A DNA stretch of 64,000 nucleotides from Albula goreensis (Eukaryota; Chordata; Actinopteri; Albuliformes; Albulidae): assembly GCA_022829145.1 (NCBI GenBank), contig CM040745.1, positions 24,148,906-24,212,905 of the forward strand, given 5' to 3'. Shown here in pieces: positions 1 to 14,900 of the stretch. Position 1 is the first letter of the stretch, and the number at the start of each line of letters is the position of its first letter. The notes under the pieces are model-generated. The model was not told the origin of the DNA, searched no databases, and saw only the letters and a list, made by a program, of their open reading frames with translations. The position numbers were made by a program, and so were the translations under genes.

Positions 1-2825
1 CAGTTCATGTGAGACAAACTCTTCAACCTCACCCCTACCCCATGTCAACCAGACAGTAACAATCTACACACAGAAAACAAACTGCGGCTGAAAAGGTAAA
101 ATTTTAAAAATGCTTTATCTCCATACATCTCTGCATAAACATCTCGTATAAACATGTACATAGAATATTAGAGAATGTCTAGTCTTGGGCGGGAGCAGCT
201 AGATGTTTCGTTTTCACAATACGTAATTTATGAATTCATAGCGCCTGGCGAGTTCATGCACCCCCGCTGCATAATAGCTTCCTTATTATGTCAGGCTAAA
301 CTGAAAATGACAGGACTGTGTATATGTTTTTATAACATAACCCTGTCTCTGAATTCCAAAAATATAACATATTCATGTATGTAGCATATCCACCTACAAT
401 GACAGGGCACGTTCCTCTGATTTAGGCTAGCTACGACGTTGTAGCACTAAACAACAGGTTTAACTCAACAGCCCTGTTTAAACTTCAAAATCTAGTTGTG
501 CAACATCATGTTGCAAAATATTCAAGCAATCTGTTCCCGACTCATTTCCATTAATGGCTTCGCATTCATTTTAACCCGACAAAACTGTATACATACCGAT
601 TATTCCCTGAATTGAATATCACGCCTCAGTGGAAAATCGGATTTGGAAGACCAGTTCAGGAAAACTGTAACAGTCTAACTGGTGTAACAGAGTTCTTTTT
701 CCCGTCTTTTTGTTGTTGCTCAACTTCTGTACCTTGACTTCCCCAATGTTATTTTACATCTGTGAACTCAGGAGCAAATTCAGATGACAAAAGCGCCACA
801 CAATGGCCGCATGTGGAAGTTCCAGCTTCTGTGCAAATTCCTCAGTATGGATACTCGAGATTATCTTTAAAAATGCCTTATATGGAGCTAGAATTCCATA
901 TGTCGGAAGGACAGATTTGCCTGCTGATTACAGGCTTTAGCGCTCCATGCAAATACAAAACTTTAAGTTTGGTTTGTGGCTAAATAGACAAATAAATAAA
1001 TAAAGAAAACATGCGTAATTAAAAAAGAAAAATTAAACATTTTACTTTCTACACTGGAGTGAATTCGAGAATACGTTTTTCACACGTCTTGGAAAATTTG
1101 TGATAAATTATCTTTAACTATAAATACACGGTACAGCGGTACACAGTTACTTTGGGAATTATGTGATGCATAATTAACTGAAAATGAATTAGCAAATACG
1201 TCATGAAATTTTTATCCATGTTTGAGTGTGTAACACAGACCATGGGCTGTAAAAATTCAAAATCTGTATTGCTGACAAAATCTAAGATGAAATATTGCTT
1301 ATTTGTTTTAGTTTTTCACTATGAATTCACAGGGGTAGGGAAAAAATCAGGCTTATAATATTGCAAACTTGTAAGGAATGTAGATAGCTATCACAGTGTT
1401 TACTGGCAAATTAATCTAAAGCTGAGGATAACTGAATGCACATTACAGATTTCTAGTGATGACAAGTGGAAGGAGGTCAACAGGAAAAAGAAAATGCCTC
1501 ATTTTTACGTGTATGTGCATATTCTAACATTCATCAGGCTATTCCTGACTTGGCATTTTTGATTTTCATAATGCTTATTTATACACTGTGATAGAAATGT
1601 GATATGTAAATGGGTGATGTTGATGGCAGTGGGCTCTATTCCTTTTCACATGGGTAAGAATGATGGTGCACACCACACATTGGTAGTTTTTTATGTGACT
1701 CAAGACACCTGGGGAAGATTCCAAATGGGTCAAAATGTTGCGTTCAAGTGTGCTGGGGATCAGTTTAGCGTGCAGGTGTTCTTTTTTTCCGAAAGAAATT
1801 TCAAGGACATGTTTTCAACAAATACATTTAATATGTGTATATTATTTACACAATAAACATAAAGTACAAAGTTTGTAGACAATAGATACTGTACCATACA
1901 GACTCTTTAAACAGGAAGTGCACCCACTTTGTTTCTCTCTAAAATTTCAGTTCATACTCTAGCATGCTGAGGTAAAAAGTAGATAAATGAATACATCTTA
2001 CAACATGTGTTGGATAATGGCCTTACAAACAAACAAAAATGATAAAAGTATTTTAATTCATGTAAACATTAAAATGGTGTTGCAACCTGTGATTAAATAA
2101 TAAGATGATATTCCCATATGTGTAAAAAATGAAAATGTTCTGTGATAAAAGAGGGAGAAATACTAGAAATACTTCAATGCCGCAAACATAATATCACAAT
2201 ACAAAAACCCCAAAATTAAATTTCTTTTTGAAGATTCATGACAATTTTCGAAAGGTTTCAATTCAGCTATGAGGGAATAAGCAGTGTAGTATAAACTTAG
2301 ACTGTTATGTAAAGTCTTATGTAAAGAGGAGGAGCACTCTGAGTGGCTTTGCCCGTCATATATGTAGTGCTGCAACAATATTACAACTTAATAACAGCCT
2401 TGTAATTGTCAGAGATTAAATAATGGAAAGACTTTCTTCTTCACTTTAAACTGGAACATGGTTGAAAGGTATTATTATTGAATATTATCATGCTAAAGCT
2501 TTTCACAAGTATTTCAAGGAGATAGTAAATGGGGGATGCATCTGGGTTTTGAAACTGCACAGGATATCATGTTCAGGGAGACGACTATGACTACGAAAGG
2601 AGGATGAAATGCAAAAGAAAGTGGCATTTAGATGACTTAATACTGGCACTTTGATCACTATGTCCTTCCAACAAGTAACAGATGTGAATGATACTGTCAG
2701 TACTGAAACTTTTTTGACGTTCACAGCTGTGAGAGGGGTATAGACTGCACTGTGTGTAAGAGTTGGTGTGATGTTTGTGTGTCTGAGGAAGAGCAGCAGC
2801 ATGGTGCTGTGGTAAGCTGGACTGC
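1..2825 (-). other. 3' UTR and downstream flank of rapgef4
   Basis: No gene is recognisable here; open frames are all under 100 codons with no familiar domain. The rapgef4 3' UTR must start at 2825 and run leftward. No perfect AATAAA on the minus strand was found by eye. ATTAAA variants lie at 2052-2057 and 1827-1832 and could mark 3' ends about 0.8-1.0 kb past the stop. A short TAAA repeat lies near 985-1005. Confidence 0.4.
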
Positions 2826-5463
2826 TTAGGCCCGGCGAGGCTCCAGTCTGTGAGACAGCTGAGACAGCGTCCTCTGGTTGTCGATCACATTCAGTTGTCG
2901 CACATAGTTCCGCACTTCCTGGGGATTCTTACTGGCTAGAGATGCCTCAGTACCTAGGGGAGGACAGTGGCAAAACCAGTCTAACAAACTCTTATTTAAT
3001 ACTTATTTAACTCTTATTTTAAACTTTCATGTCTAGGGTTATCAGCCCTAGACATGACACATCCAGCTCTCTCCAGGTCCTTCATTTATTAGAGTGTGTG
3101 TGTGCGTGTGCATGTTTGCATGCTTGTGTGTGTGTATGTGTGTGTGTGTGTTTGCATATAATCACATTGTATTGTAATCCAACAAGAATGTGGCAATGAT
3201 TGAATAACAAATGGACTTTCTTTGAACAACTTTGATTTGGGAGAAGTGTATCAGTTACATTTTTTATGATTCCGTATTTCAAGTGGCAAGAGAAGCCTAT
3301 GGGAACTGCGTCTCCATTACTCACCTTTAGAACATGGGGTCAGAATGGCAGTTACATTTATCTTAAGATGTATATGTTACAGATTCAGCATAGCCATAGC
3401 AATTGTTACATTTAATACAACAAAAATGAAATGTGGTAATTAAATTTTTTTTCTTAAAACTTGTCTCCAAGAGCAGAGACAATGATGTGGCCAAAAATTA
3501 AAAATTAAAAACCTCATCATAGATGGAGGACTCACCTTCAGCTCACTTTCAGTTACAAAAAATTCTATTGCCAAAAAGGCAAGTGGCAACAGAAGGATAT
3601 GCACATTTAGCACTTTATGATGACTTACTGAACGGCTGGCTTCGGCAGTATCTTACTATCCTCACTGTGTTTGCAATCATCCTCTGAAAAATGACAGGAA
3701 AATATTTTATATATGTACTGTCCAACTTACACTATAATTTTTTTAAAATGAAAGTCCATAGCAGCTAAGTAAAGACTTACCATTTTCTCAAAATTGACCA
3801 GATTGTCAACAAATGTCTTGTTGCCTTCATGAGTGAAAGTTATATCTGGAAAAACATTTTAAAACTCATTAGACTCTGCATAATGATACTTAGCCCAAAA
3901 CAGAGTGCACTGGAGATCCGTGGTACCTATGCTCCATCAGGAGAGAAAGGGTTTAAGAGTAAGAGAAGATACTCTGTAAACAGTGGAGAAGGAATAGAAG
4001 GGTTAAACTGCCAAGGTGTTCTGATTAGCAGTCTTGACTAATTGCAGCATGTTTTCCAGTTGTTTTTTTCAGAATTTTCTGTTTCTTTCTTTTGAGAACC
4101 ATTTTACATTTAGGAATAATACCTCTTCCAGATCTCTGTGGGGTATGGAGATGATGACCAGTACTGTTGGATAGAGTGTCCACTTGTGCTTACCTTTGAT
4201 GAGCAGGGTGTGAAAGGGATGATGGGTGGATCCAGCTTAGCAACAGTCAGCCTGTATGCTCTGTGGTTCCTGGATGGATCCTGAGGAGACCAATCAAAAC
4301 TGTGAACAGCAGTCTGCTGAAATCACCCTGTGCTTCACCAGAGACATCACAAGCTGTCAGTATACAAAAAAAAAACAATACAATTATGAGGCTGTGTTTA
4401 AAAAAAAACTCACCATTAAACTCTCAAATTCTCCATAGAACTTCTTGAATTTACTGGGAAGCTTCTGTCAACACAAAAAGAAATGGGATTGGTAAAGTGG
4501 TGTGTACTTGCGGAGGTAAGAGCTAATGATGCTACAGCTCAGCCATACACACCTCCCATGTCTGACTCAGCCTGCTAACAGCTGGGTTGCCCATGCCCAT
4601 GATAATGGCAAAGAAGGAGTTCAGGTTCTTGTTTTCCTTACAGCTGAAACCGGGAAACACAGGAAGACGTCAAATTAATATGAAAACCATGCTGACTGAT
4701 AATCCAACACCAGGTCAAATCTAATGTAAAGAAGGTGGATGAAAGGGAAATGAAGAAAGTATATGCACTGGGGTGGGTGCAGATGTGTGCAATGTATAGT
4801 AACAGTACTGAGGCGCAGTCTTAAAGAGATGTAACAGATGTAACAGCTGTAGAGTGTAGTCATAGTGGAGTGTAGCAGTTGAGGATTGCAGTTGAAGAGG
4901 TGGGTACCAGTTGTTGCCTATGGTTGTGGCGAGGTCCAATTGAATTGAGGTGCAAGAACTGCAGGGTGCAGTTACAGTATGGTGGTTAACAGTTGTGAGG
5001 TGCACTCACTGTGCCGCTATCTTGATGAATTTTTTAAGCAGCTGCACACGTTTGCTGAGCTGGGTGCACAGGCACACCTCTGTAACCACCCACAGCTGCA
5101 GCTCATTGAACCTCCTCAGGAACAGGTCCAGGTTGGCTGTGGTCTTCTTGAAGTTCTGCCTCCCGAATGTGTGGTATATTAGTTCATGCTATGAAAAAAT
5201 TTACAGTATCAAGGGATCATGTGATGTCAAGATGAATCTTGAAAACATCTGACAAGCAATACAATACAATAACCAATCCTGCAGCAATCATTGTGAAAGT
5301 TTTTAGACAAAATACAGCTGAATTAATAAGGATATACCTCATGTATGCAGTTGAAAAGCTCCCAGTCGTACACAGTCATCTGATACGCCAGATCTTTGGA
5401 GCTCATTAATTCAAAGCTCGCCATGGTTCCTGCTGAAGGCCCTTCCTGGTCTGGCAGTGGTGT
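2826..5463 (-). CDS. rapgef4: rapgef4 exons 23-30, CDC25-homology GEF domain and C-terminus
   Basis: Exons are 23 (5338-5463), 24 (5010-5188), 25 (4553-4643), 26 (4414-4464), 27 (4194-4280), 28 (3781-3845), 29 (3629-3683) and 30 (2826-2953). They encode residues about 749-1008, the catalytic module that ejects GDP from Rap. Conserved blocks are [59 protein letters not shown] and [18 protein letters not shown]. The end reads [20 protein letters not shown]. Exon 27 is 87 nt where 88 are needed: after IIPFTP the expected LLIK is out of frame, and unedited reading meets TAA at the second codon of exon 28. Confidence 0.92.
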
Positions 5464-8400
5464 CTGAAAATTTTACTTTGGATGATGATGTCACAAAATA
5501 CAACTCATACCAGATAGGTACCTAAGTAGGTACCTTTGTTTCTGCTTTGAGTTTACAAAATGTCTTTTTTCCCAGGCTGGTCCCTTGTTAAATCAACCCA
5601 ATACACTACCTTCACATATCAAGTAAGTGAAAATGATGAACAGATTCTTTTACAGCACATTCAAATGAGAAACAAATATGCAGTTAGGAGAGGTTTTCTA
5701 GGGGCTGTCATCTGTCTATACTTGCTTTACCTTAGCACTTATGGTGGGTAATGTGTTTGTCTGTGAGGGATTTACGCACCAGTGAATCAAACTGGTCCCT
5801 GGGGCAAGCAAACAGACGCCCGTTGATACTGAGCGTAGAGAAGACTGAAATGTCACTTGGCTTCAGCACCATTTTGTCTGGGAAAAAACAACATACCGAA
5901 TACCACTGAGATGAGCTGCAGTCATGGGAAGATTACAGCATAACAAGGCGTAAGAATACAATTCAGCTGAATGCAGTGAATGTGCAGGTCAGACAAAGGT
6001 CAGAACTGTGCAGACAACACAAATTTCAATTTCAGATTAAAGTTGCTGCTCTCACCTCCACCTGAGTTCGACTATGTGATTCATGTACTACTCTCACCTC
6101 GATCTGAACTTGCAGATTAAAGTTGCTGCTCTCACCTCCAGCTGAGCTCAGGTTGACCAGCAGGAGATCATCTGCTGACCCAAGCTTGTCAGCCACAGCA
6201 TTGATCACCTCTTTCACTGATGCAGCCACTGGTACCCGGATGGTGGTGTAAGTGTGATCCACACAGTACACTTTGAACAGAACTGGAGATGGCACAAAGG
6301 TAACACCATGAGTGTGAGCGAAGGTTACTGACATACAATGCTATGGTAAAAAACGAACACTGAATGCGCACAACCTGACAACATATACTGTATCTTGCAG
6401 AAGGTGGCGTCACCTAAACAAGCCCAAAACGAAAATGAATGCTTTGAGGGCACTTTAACAGTGCACCTGCTTACTTTCATCATTGCTCTTGACAGGTTGG
6501 CGTTTCTGAAGCCTGTCATCCCCCATACTGAACTGCCGCAGAAGGACTTTGTGCTGAAACAGAATAGGCTCTGTGTTAGTGCTGGCACAATCAGAAAAAC
6601 AAATAGCCACAATCAACTGCCAGGTGTTGCCACACTCTTCCACACCAGTGTAAATCCATGGCGGTCTGCTCTTATTTCTAACTCATGTTCTAATTGCTTA
6701 ATTGGAGCCACTGATTAGATTTTTACTTGAAAAATGTTGTTCCAGGGGGTTAATCCAGACCTGATCATGAAATAACTTGAAGAACACAAAAGGTGACACC
6801 GGTGTGGTTTTGTTCAATGTTTCACCCAACATATTAAAACTATCATTCACAATGAAGAAATAAGGGCACCTTACTCACCATCAATATTTCTATGAATCTG
6901 ATCAGTATTTTTAGAGTTTATCAGCTTCCAGAAATGTTATTTACTAATAAATAATAGTCAGGTACTTCATCAGATGATGGCAATCTAATGCAATTAATCC
7001 TAAATTGGAGGTGGCAATTTAAGACGACCTATAGAATAACTAGGAATGCACAGGGAATCTCGGGTTTGGTTCTGGATTTAAATTCCTTTTGACCAGTAAT
7101 GTCTGATTCTGTATTTTTGGAGCTGAATATTGTAGCCAAATGGTAAGAAAGGGAATTATCAGCAAAATAGTCCCTTGTGAAGGATATTTTCATAAAGCAA
7201 CTTACATGATTTGTGACACTGTATTATCTTATTGTGACACGAATACTGAGTGGAACACATTATAACTTTTGTTAAAGCATCTGCATCTGAAAATTTCTAT
7301 GAAGTAAAACACTAGAATGGCCAAGAACGATCCACTATTAGAATTAGGTACCATCAAACTGCTGCAAAAATTAACAATAGACTCAGACACAGACAGCTAC
7401 TGCAACCCCAACAACTGAGTTAAGCCTCACAGCCCAGAAACAGCAGCACTTCAACCCCTAGCCTACACTGATTCATGTAGCCATAGGCAAGGTGATGGCA
7501 ATGGATATGCAGCCACGCCCTTTTGTGGAGACTGCCAGATTAGATTTACTCAGCTGCTACAGCTCCTTCAACCACTGTGCAAAATCTTTTCCTGTCATTT
7601 TTTTCTAGGACAGAATAGTACCATCTGACTGTAATGCAAAAGCGGGCTGTTGACAAGTCAGGAATCTCTGGGAATCTTTGATGCTGGTATTGATCTTTGG
7701 TAGAATCCCATAAACGTAGATTCAGAACATCCCTAAACTTAACACTGGCTAAAATGAACTAAACACAAATTAATTACAGGAAACCATTCTCACAAGCCAT
7801 AGCTTCACTGTTCTGGCACTCCAGAAATTGCCTTCAGTTGTAACCAATTTAGTCTTGTCAATACAATATGCGTTACAATATATCAACATCATATATTTGG
7901 GTAGTACACACAAAACATAAATACTGAAATAAAATTCTGTTCTTACCTTTTTCTGGGAGGATTTTGCCTCATCAACACTAGAAGTGTAAATATAAACATT
8001 ATTTACAGATTATTCATTTCCAAAATGAACAACACAATTGTCATATCTGTTGTAGCTGAGCTACATGTCTTTACATGATTTTAGTCTAGATGGTATGTCT
8101 GTATTAATTGTGGTACCTATGGTATGTCTGTATTAACTGTACATACTTTTGTTTAACAGTCTTCTCCAGTTCTTGAAGGTGCTCCTTCAGAGTAGGCATC
8201 AGCCTGGAGTCATCAGAAACAGACACGTAGAACTCCTGCAGCACACAACACAGTGGGTGTCATGATGGCCCCTGGCAGCAGTTTGGAAAAATTCAGCCCC
8301 TGCTAGCCACATGCCAGGTAAAAAGATCATTTGGCTTTCACATGCTACTGAACAGTGTAAATGTAGAAAAAAGAAGGAAGATACCCACACTATATTGAAC

Positions 8401-8865
8401 AAGGTGCTGATGAATTACATTGAAAAGGGAAAAAAGATAATCACGCACTCTCTATGCTAGCATGATCTCTGTGTTCTTGAATATGTGGGTACGTGTGTAA
8501 GCATGTGTGTTTGTGTATGTGTATGGATGCATTTCTCTGTGTGTTTGTGCTTATGTGTGCATGCACATGTGTTTGCATTTGTTTACATGCTGACCTCCAG
8601 AAAAGCTAGTGAGGCCTCCTCTTCCTGGAGATGATCCCCGTACATAGAGGCCCACTGCAGCACCAAGCGGATCACCCGCCGCTTGTTATTCAGGGCATAG
8701 TCCAGCTTCTCCTGCTCTGAGCCCTGGGGTGCCTGGGCATTGTAGGTGCAGTGCAGTTAGGGACTAAACCACTCTGACAACAGCCTCTCCTCAGTGTAGT
8801 TCTTATATCTGATCTTGCTGCTGTTACTTCCGTTTTCAGTATCACAAATATGCCCTCTCTATCTC

Positions 8866-8914
<49 letters not shown>

Positions 8915-11900
8915 AAAGTGAGAGAACAGAGGATGGGGAAAACAGACTCAAGTGAGAATAAGAGAAGCCATCTGAAAAGGATATTGAGCCTGAAGCAGTG
9001 GGCACAGCTGGCTGTTTGGGATGAAGACACAGTGCATGAGCACAAAGTCATCCAGAGCAGGGTCTGTGGGCACAAAGAGAGGCACTTCAGAGCACAGGAT
9101 CGTGCCCCAGGTCCCAAGCCTTGCACATACCATCACAAAACCTTCACACCATAACTGGTACATTGAGTCATATTACCCCAAAGTAGTAAAACTTTTCCCA
9201 AATTGATTATTACACTCAAGGGGTGTAACATGTTATTATATTGTACATATGTGGTATGCCCTATTTAAGGTACAAAACCTATGAAATAACTCTTAGTGAA
9301 GAGGCTAAAGTAAAATACATATATTTTTGTTTCTAAAAGCATGGTTATAATAACAGAATTATTATTTAATTGAATTCAATGAAGATAAAAATGTAGAGAT
9401 TGTAAAGGAAAAAATAGGGGGACTGAACTCCAATACCCGATTCTGTAAAATGTGAATCCAGACGCATAGTTTCCAGAAAGTGCTCCAGGATCTTCTCTGG
9501 TGTTCCTGACATCACAGTGTATCTAGAGTGACAGACAACCATTACTGCTCTCATTCATATGTTATCATTTTGCTTCGCTGGGGAGAATTATTTCACAGCA
9601 CACATGTAACAGATCATGACGTCACTCAAAAGCAGGATACCATTGTACTGTCCAACCTCGACAGACACATCAATCTGTTGAGTCATCCAAAGAGCAAGGC
9701 AGACCAACACAAACAAGCTGGCTCAGGGGAAGGAGATCTACAGGGAACAGTACTGGGCATGATGAGCGGCCTTAAACTAGCAAAGAGAGTGGAGGTACAC
9801 TTGATTACTCCAAGACATCAATTAACTGATACCCACATTCTAGCAAAAATGGGGCCGGCATCAGGGTATTTGGAAAAACAGTGTATGGTTTCTTCCTTTT
9901 CTGACAGAGGGTTCAGAGATAAAATACAGACCGGGCAGCGGCACTTAGAGACTGGTATGTGTGGATGAAGGGGAATGTAGCAGAGAGGGTTCTTATCACA
10001 CATCCAGCAACAGCACACAGACTGTTTACTTTCCACTTAAAAAAACACTGTTAAGTGTGTTTACTATAAACTCCACACAATGTGAGGCTAGACCAGACAA
10101 TGTTATTCACTGTTTCATCTATACAGATGGGAATTATGGCAGTTGTTCAATTATTTCATGGTTTGATATCAGATTCAAGTACCGTCCAGCTTCAGCTGGA
10201 AATGAGCTTGGGTTTTACTAAGATTCTAGTTACTTGTTAAGTGTTAACTATATGATTCCTCTTTGGATTGAGAAGTGTTTAACTATTCTCACATTGTTCA
10301 GTAGTGGTTGAGAGCAGATTTGACTTGTATGTCTGAGGTCCTAGGTTAATGACAGGAGCCCTCAGTAAAGCTCAATTCATCTGCACAAAATCTACTACAA
10401 TGAAACTCAGCAGTAGAGTACAACACAATAAATAAAACACAAATAGGGCTTGCCGCTAAACCCTTACAGCCTTTGTGGTAGATTCATCAGAGGGAGACAG
10501 AGTTAAATACATTTAATCAGACAGCAGAGGGAGGCAGAGAGCTACAACTCTGGTGAAATACCAAAATTTAGACAACAGAGGGAGACACAGAGCTGACATA
10601 GTGAAAAACAGATTGAGACAACAGAGAGAGACATATAGCAGTACTTGAAATGGGAGGGCGTGGTGCCATGGATGGAGTTACGGCTTGTGCTCAGACTTTT
10701 CTCCAGGACCAGAACGTCTTGATCATGCTCCTTCAGACGCACTGTGTTGGCTTCCACATCCTGCAGATGAAGAGGAACTATGAGGTCTCAATTTGAATTA
10801 CTAGTATGATCAAGACGTTTATTTATCTGACTGACACCACACATAGCAATTTCCCTCACTTAAGAATTGATTTTAATGGTTAAATTAAGTACACATTTAC
10901 ATGACAATAAAATAAAGCATTCCAATATATTTGCATAAATTACAAGCAATACTCCACAAAATTAATTACTCCACATTCTTCTGCAGCAATGCCTATGTTC
11001 CCTATATTTCTACAGCTCACACATGATTTTAACACACCTCTTTATGTTGTTTTATACTTCTGATATGATTTAAGAACCATTAAATCATATTAGGAGTATA
11101 AAACAGTGGAATCAGAACAAGGAAGAGTGATAAGAAACAGCTCAAGCACAATTTCCATTCAGCCCCTGAGGTTGTTATGTTTTTAAATAAATAAGTAAAA
11201 GAACGAATGAAGGTGTTTTTTCTCGGAATTAATTTTCCGCTGTATGCTGAATATTCTGTCAGTGGCATAGAACTGAGGAGAGAAAATGGGTGGCCAGCAT
11301 CTGCATGTCTCACAATAGGAGATATGATATCATTCAATATCGCTCCTATGTTCAGTTTTTCAAGTGCTAGTTTGATAAATGCACTACTTGTCTGTCAGAA
11401 CGGGAAAGCTGGGACCAAGGAGGAAACTACAGAATCAATCTTATCTAGTAACTATCAGTCACAATTGGTAACAATAACAGTGATAAAATTGGATTAAAAA
11501 AAACCATAGTTAATAAATCAACGACAAAGGGTGTAACCATGGCTCAGCAACATGAAAAAATGATAACAATAAAAAGTGAGGCAACAGGGACGCAGAAGAG
11601 AGTGTGATACTGGGGGGACACTCTATTACTGCTACCACTAAATTACGGAAAGAACGTAAGTACAACTGGCCTGTGTTATTCGGGGGCACAAAAGTAGCGA
11701 ATATTAAGGAGTCTGGTCCCCCAATGACGCCCCCAGTTCCTATTGCCTTTGTGAGGCACCCATTATCACAGCTAGAGAATGAGCTCAGGAAAAACTATGA
11801 GGGATTATTAAAGGCAGCTTCATGACCCACTGAGCTCACCCTCAGGATCCTGTTGAAGTCTTCCTTGTCGACGCGCAGGAAGTGACAGTTGTCCTCCCGC

Positions 11901-14900
11901 AGGACAATAGAGGCAGCACGTGGGGCATCGTTCACCAGGGCCAGCTTCCCAAAATCATCGCCCTCATGCAGTGTGCAGACAACGCCCTGTGAGACAGACA
12001 GACAGACAGACAGACAGAGATGCTGCACTTTGTGACCAGCACTGGCTTCTCCCAAAAACTCAACATCATTGTGTTACTCAAGTCACACTATTATTATCTA
12101 CTGCTACTGCAGGTAACAAAAAAGGACAACAATGATGAAGCTGTGCACAGTGAGGAATACACGCAGTTGTTTGTGAGAGGCAGCAGTATCTTTGAGAGCA
12201 GTCATTCTGCAATTTTCTGTCAAAGCTATTTGAGTCATGAAAAGATTCAGGTATACAGTAAATACCTTTCCATAGATTACGACATTTACAGATCCCTTCA
12301 GAATGATGTACCATGAAGTCCCTTCCTCTCCCTGATTGAACACTGCAAACAAGAGATATTAATCATCTGTCTCAAAATCTGGAAAGCTGAACACAACTAC
12401 TCAGCCAAAGATTTGTAAACACTCTGTTATATACAAATCATAATTAGTGAGATTTAAAAGATGAGAGATCATGTTTAGTTTAATTTTACTTACACACTGT
12501 TCCTGCTTTGGCATGTGACTCAAAGATCAGCACTCCAGCTAACTCCTTCTTTACCTGTATAAGCAGGAGCAAATGTGAAGGTTGAGTATAGAACTGGAAT
12601 CACTATCCCATCAAGGCATTAAATGTAGCAGAAACTGCACTCACAGTTGTAGAGAGATGGGATAAGGCCTTTATATGGAGCAGCTCTTCATATATAATTT
12701 CTAAGTCATCCATTGTTCTCTGGCCTGGCCTGTAAAGGAAGAGATATGTGACATATAAAAGTGTTTTCCTGAAAATATAAAACATACAATCCACTTTGAT
12801 TAAAAAAGAACTGAAGTACAATACGCTAATGTGTAGCAATTTCTTGCAACCTATGAACCTGTTAGGTGATGTGATTAAATTAAGTTACATTGTTTTGTCC
12901 GATCATTTTTATTGTACTGCGACTCCAAAAATAAAATTAAGACTACAGTATGATCTTTCCTGCACCACAAAATACATTGTGAGGGATGAAGATCATGAAA
13001 CTACAGTAACAAGTTAGATTAATTTTAGATAAGATCTGGAAAACATTCTGTCACCCTAAATAACTGAACTGAAAGATAGCATTTTTATACCAAATGTCAT
13101 AGCTAATGGAACTGCTTTGTTCCATTTGTGACTAGTGTCATAGTGTGTTTTTCACTGGTTAATCATGTTAAGCATGCTATTTAATCAGTAGAAATTACAG
13201 GAGTAATTTTAGAGTAGGAGGTATAGCATCTAAATTATGTTCTGCGTTCACTTGAAAATATTCACAGGTCATTTACATTAGGTCCTCCCAATGGGCACTG
13301 TCCCTGGCCCACACTCACGGTTTCCTCAGGATCATGCACATATGTGCATCAGGACCAATCTGGGACAGGAATAGGAGCGTGTCCTGCAGCTCCTCCTCAC
13401 TCTCCTTCTTCTCTTCCTCACTAGGTGGGGCAGCGTCCTCCTGTTCATCATCCAGGAAACGATAGAACAGGTACTTGTCCTGGAAATTGTTCTCCTGGTC
13501 CACTGTGACAAAACAAAATAGCTACAATTACCCTTTTTAGGTAAGAACATTATAGCCCACTATCACAGGCTTATACCTGCTGCTATATGTCATATTATTA
13601 AGTAGTTCCTAACTTTCCAACAGCAGCACTGGCTTTGTAAAAATTGTGTAACTGGAAGGAGTACATCTCCAGAAGATACTATTTGTATTAAATATGTACT
13701 GTATTATGGTATATTTTGTTCCTCATTCAATGTTCTTCTTTTAACCATCTTTTCTCACTTTTTAAAAAACTTTACACACTGAAAGAGTACACAAACGTCA
13801 GGCCACAGAGAGATATAGTGGATGAGCTGCTATGTGGGTGGATTAAAGTAGCTTTGTTTCATTGTTGTGTGCTGTGCGTGAGTGTGTTCTCCATGTGGGC
13901 AGAGCTCTTACCATGGTTGAGCACACCCTCCTCCAGCAGGGCCTGCCACATGCCCACAGCTTGTGTGCGAGAGTGCACACAGGAGCTCTGCTGCATCATC
14001 CAATCCACCAGCTCGGTACCCACACAGCACTGTCTGCAAGAAGCATGTACACACGCAGGTAGACTGTGGGCAGCTGAAAGATTCCACCCCAGACAGCAAT
14101 ACAGCCAATCATGTCTCACCCTGAATGGATGCCCAGTGCAGCCAGAAAGCATATGGTCTCAATTCATATTCATATATTTTCACTCTGACTTAAAATATCT
14201 ATATATCTATATATCTATGAACAAATATGTATTATTTGCAGTAAAGCACATAATCTATGTTAAGCTAACTATGATTGAGCATCATTTGAGGTAGTTATAT
14301 TAAAATCAATTTAAAACCCAACCAACCTGTATGTCTTCAAGTGATACTTCCTGTCTCTGATCATGTGAGGAGCCCTGGACAGGATGGAGTTGCGTAAAGC
14401 CTTCCCTGCCCTCAGGATCTTTTCCGATGGAAGCTGCAATAAATACATGGAAAAGGCTGTTATAAAGACACAATCACACACACGAACACGCACTCGCACA
14501 CGCTCACGCACACGCACACGCACACACACACTCACACACACACACACACACATTTGTTTCCATCAGACTGAACATTCAGCCTTGCATGCAGAGCATTCAG
14601 CTAAAGCATCAGTCCTTAATGCAGTGATGCATCCCCATTGTCTACAATGTAATCCTGGCTGTGCCAGTGCTAACTCTATCCAGGCCACCAATGGGGTGAT
14701 GCATAACTGACCACAGCATTGCCCAGAGAGGACCTCTGTTCTCTAATCACACACGAGTCACTCCTCTAGTCACTAATCTGTTGGTCCTGGACTGGCTGTC
14801 TGCAGAGTGAAATGAGCTTGCAGCTATACAAATCAATACAGTATACTTCTACATATATTTACATGCATTCAGTTTCACTTGAAAACAATGTTTTATTATG

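Noticed and set aside
8948-9163. Extended minus-strand frame suggesting exon 16 continues to a GT donor
   Set aside because: The conserved residues end at L-Q-A and the frame meets a stop before any GT. The AT-AC solution restores family residues on both sides.
13716-14294. 192-codon plus-strand open frame
   Set aside because: It is the antisense shadow of rapgef4 exon 8 and flanking intron; the minus-strand DEP-domain match is decisive.
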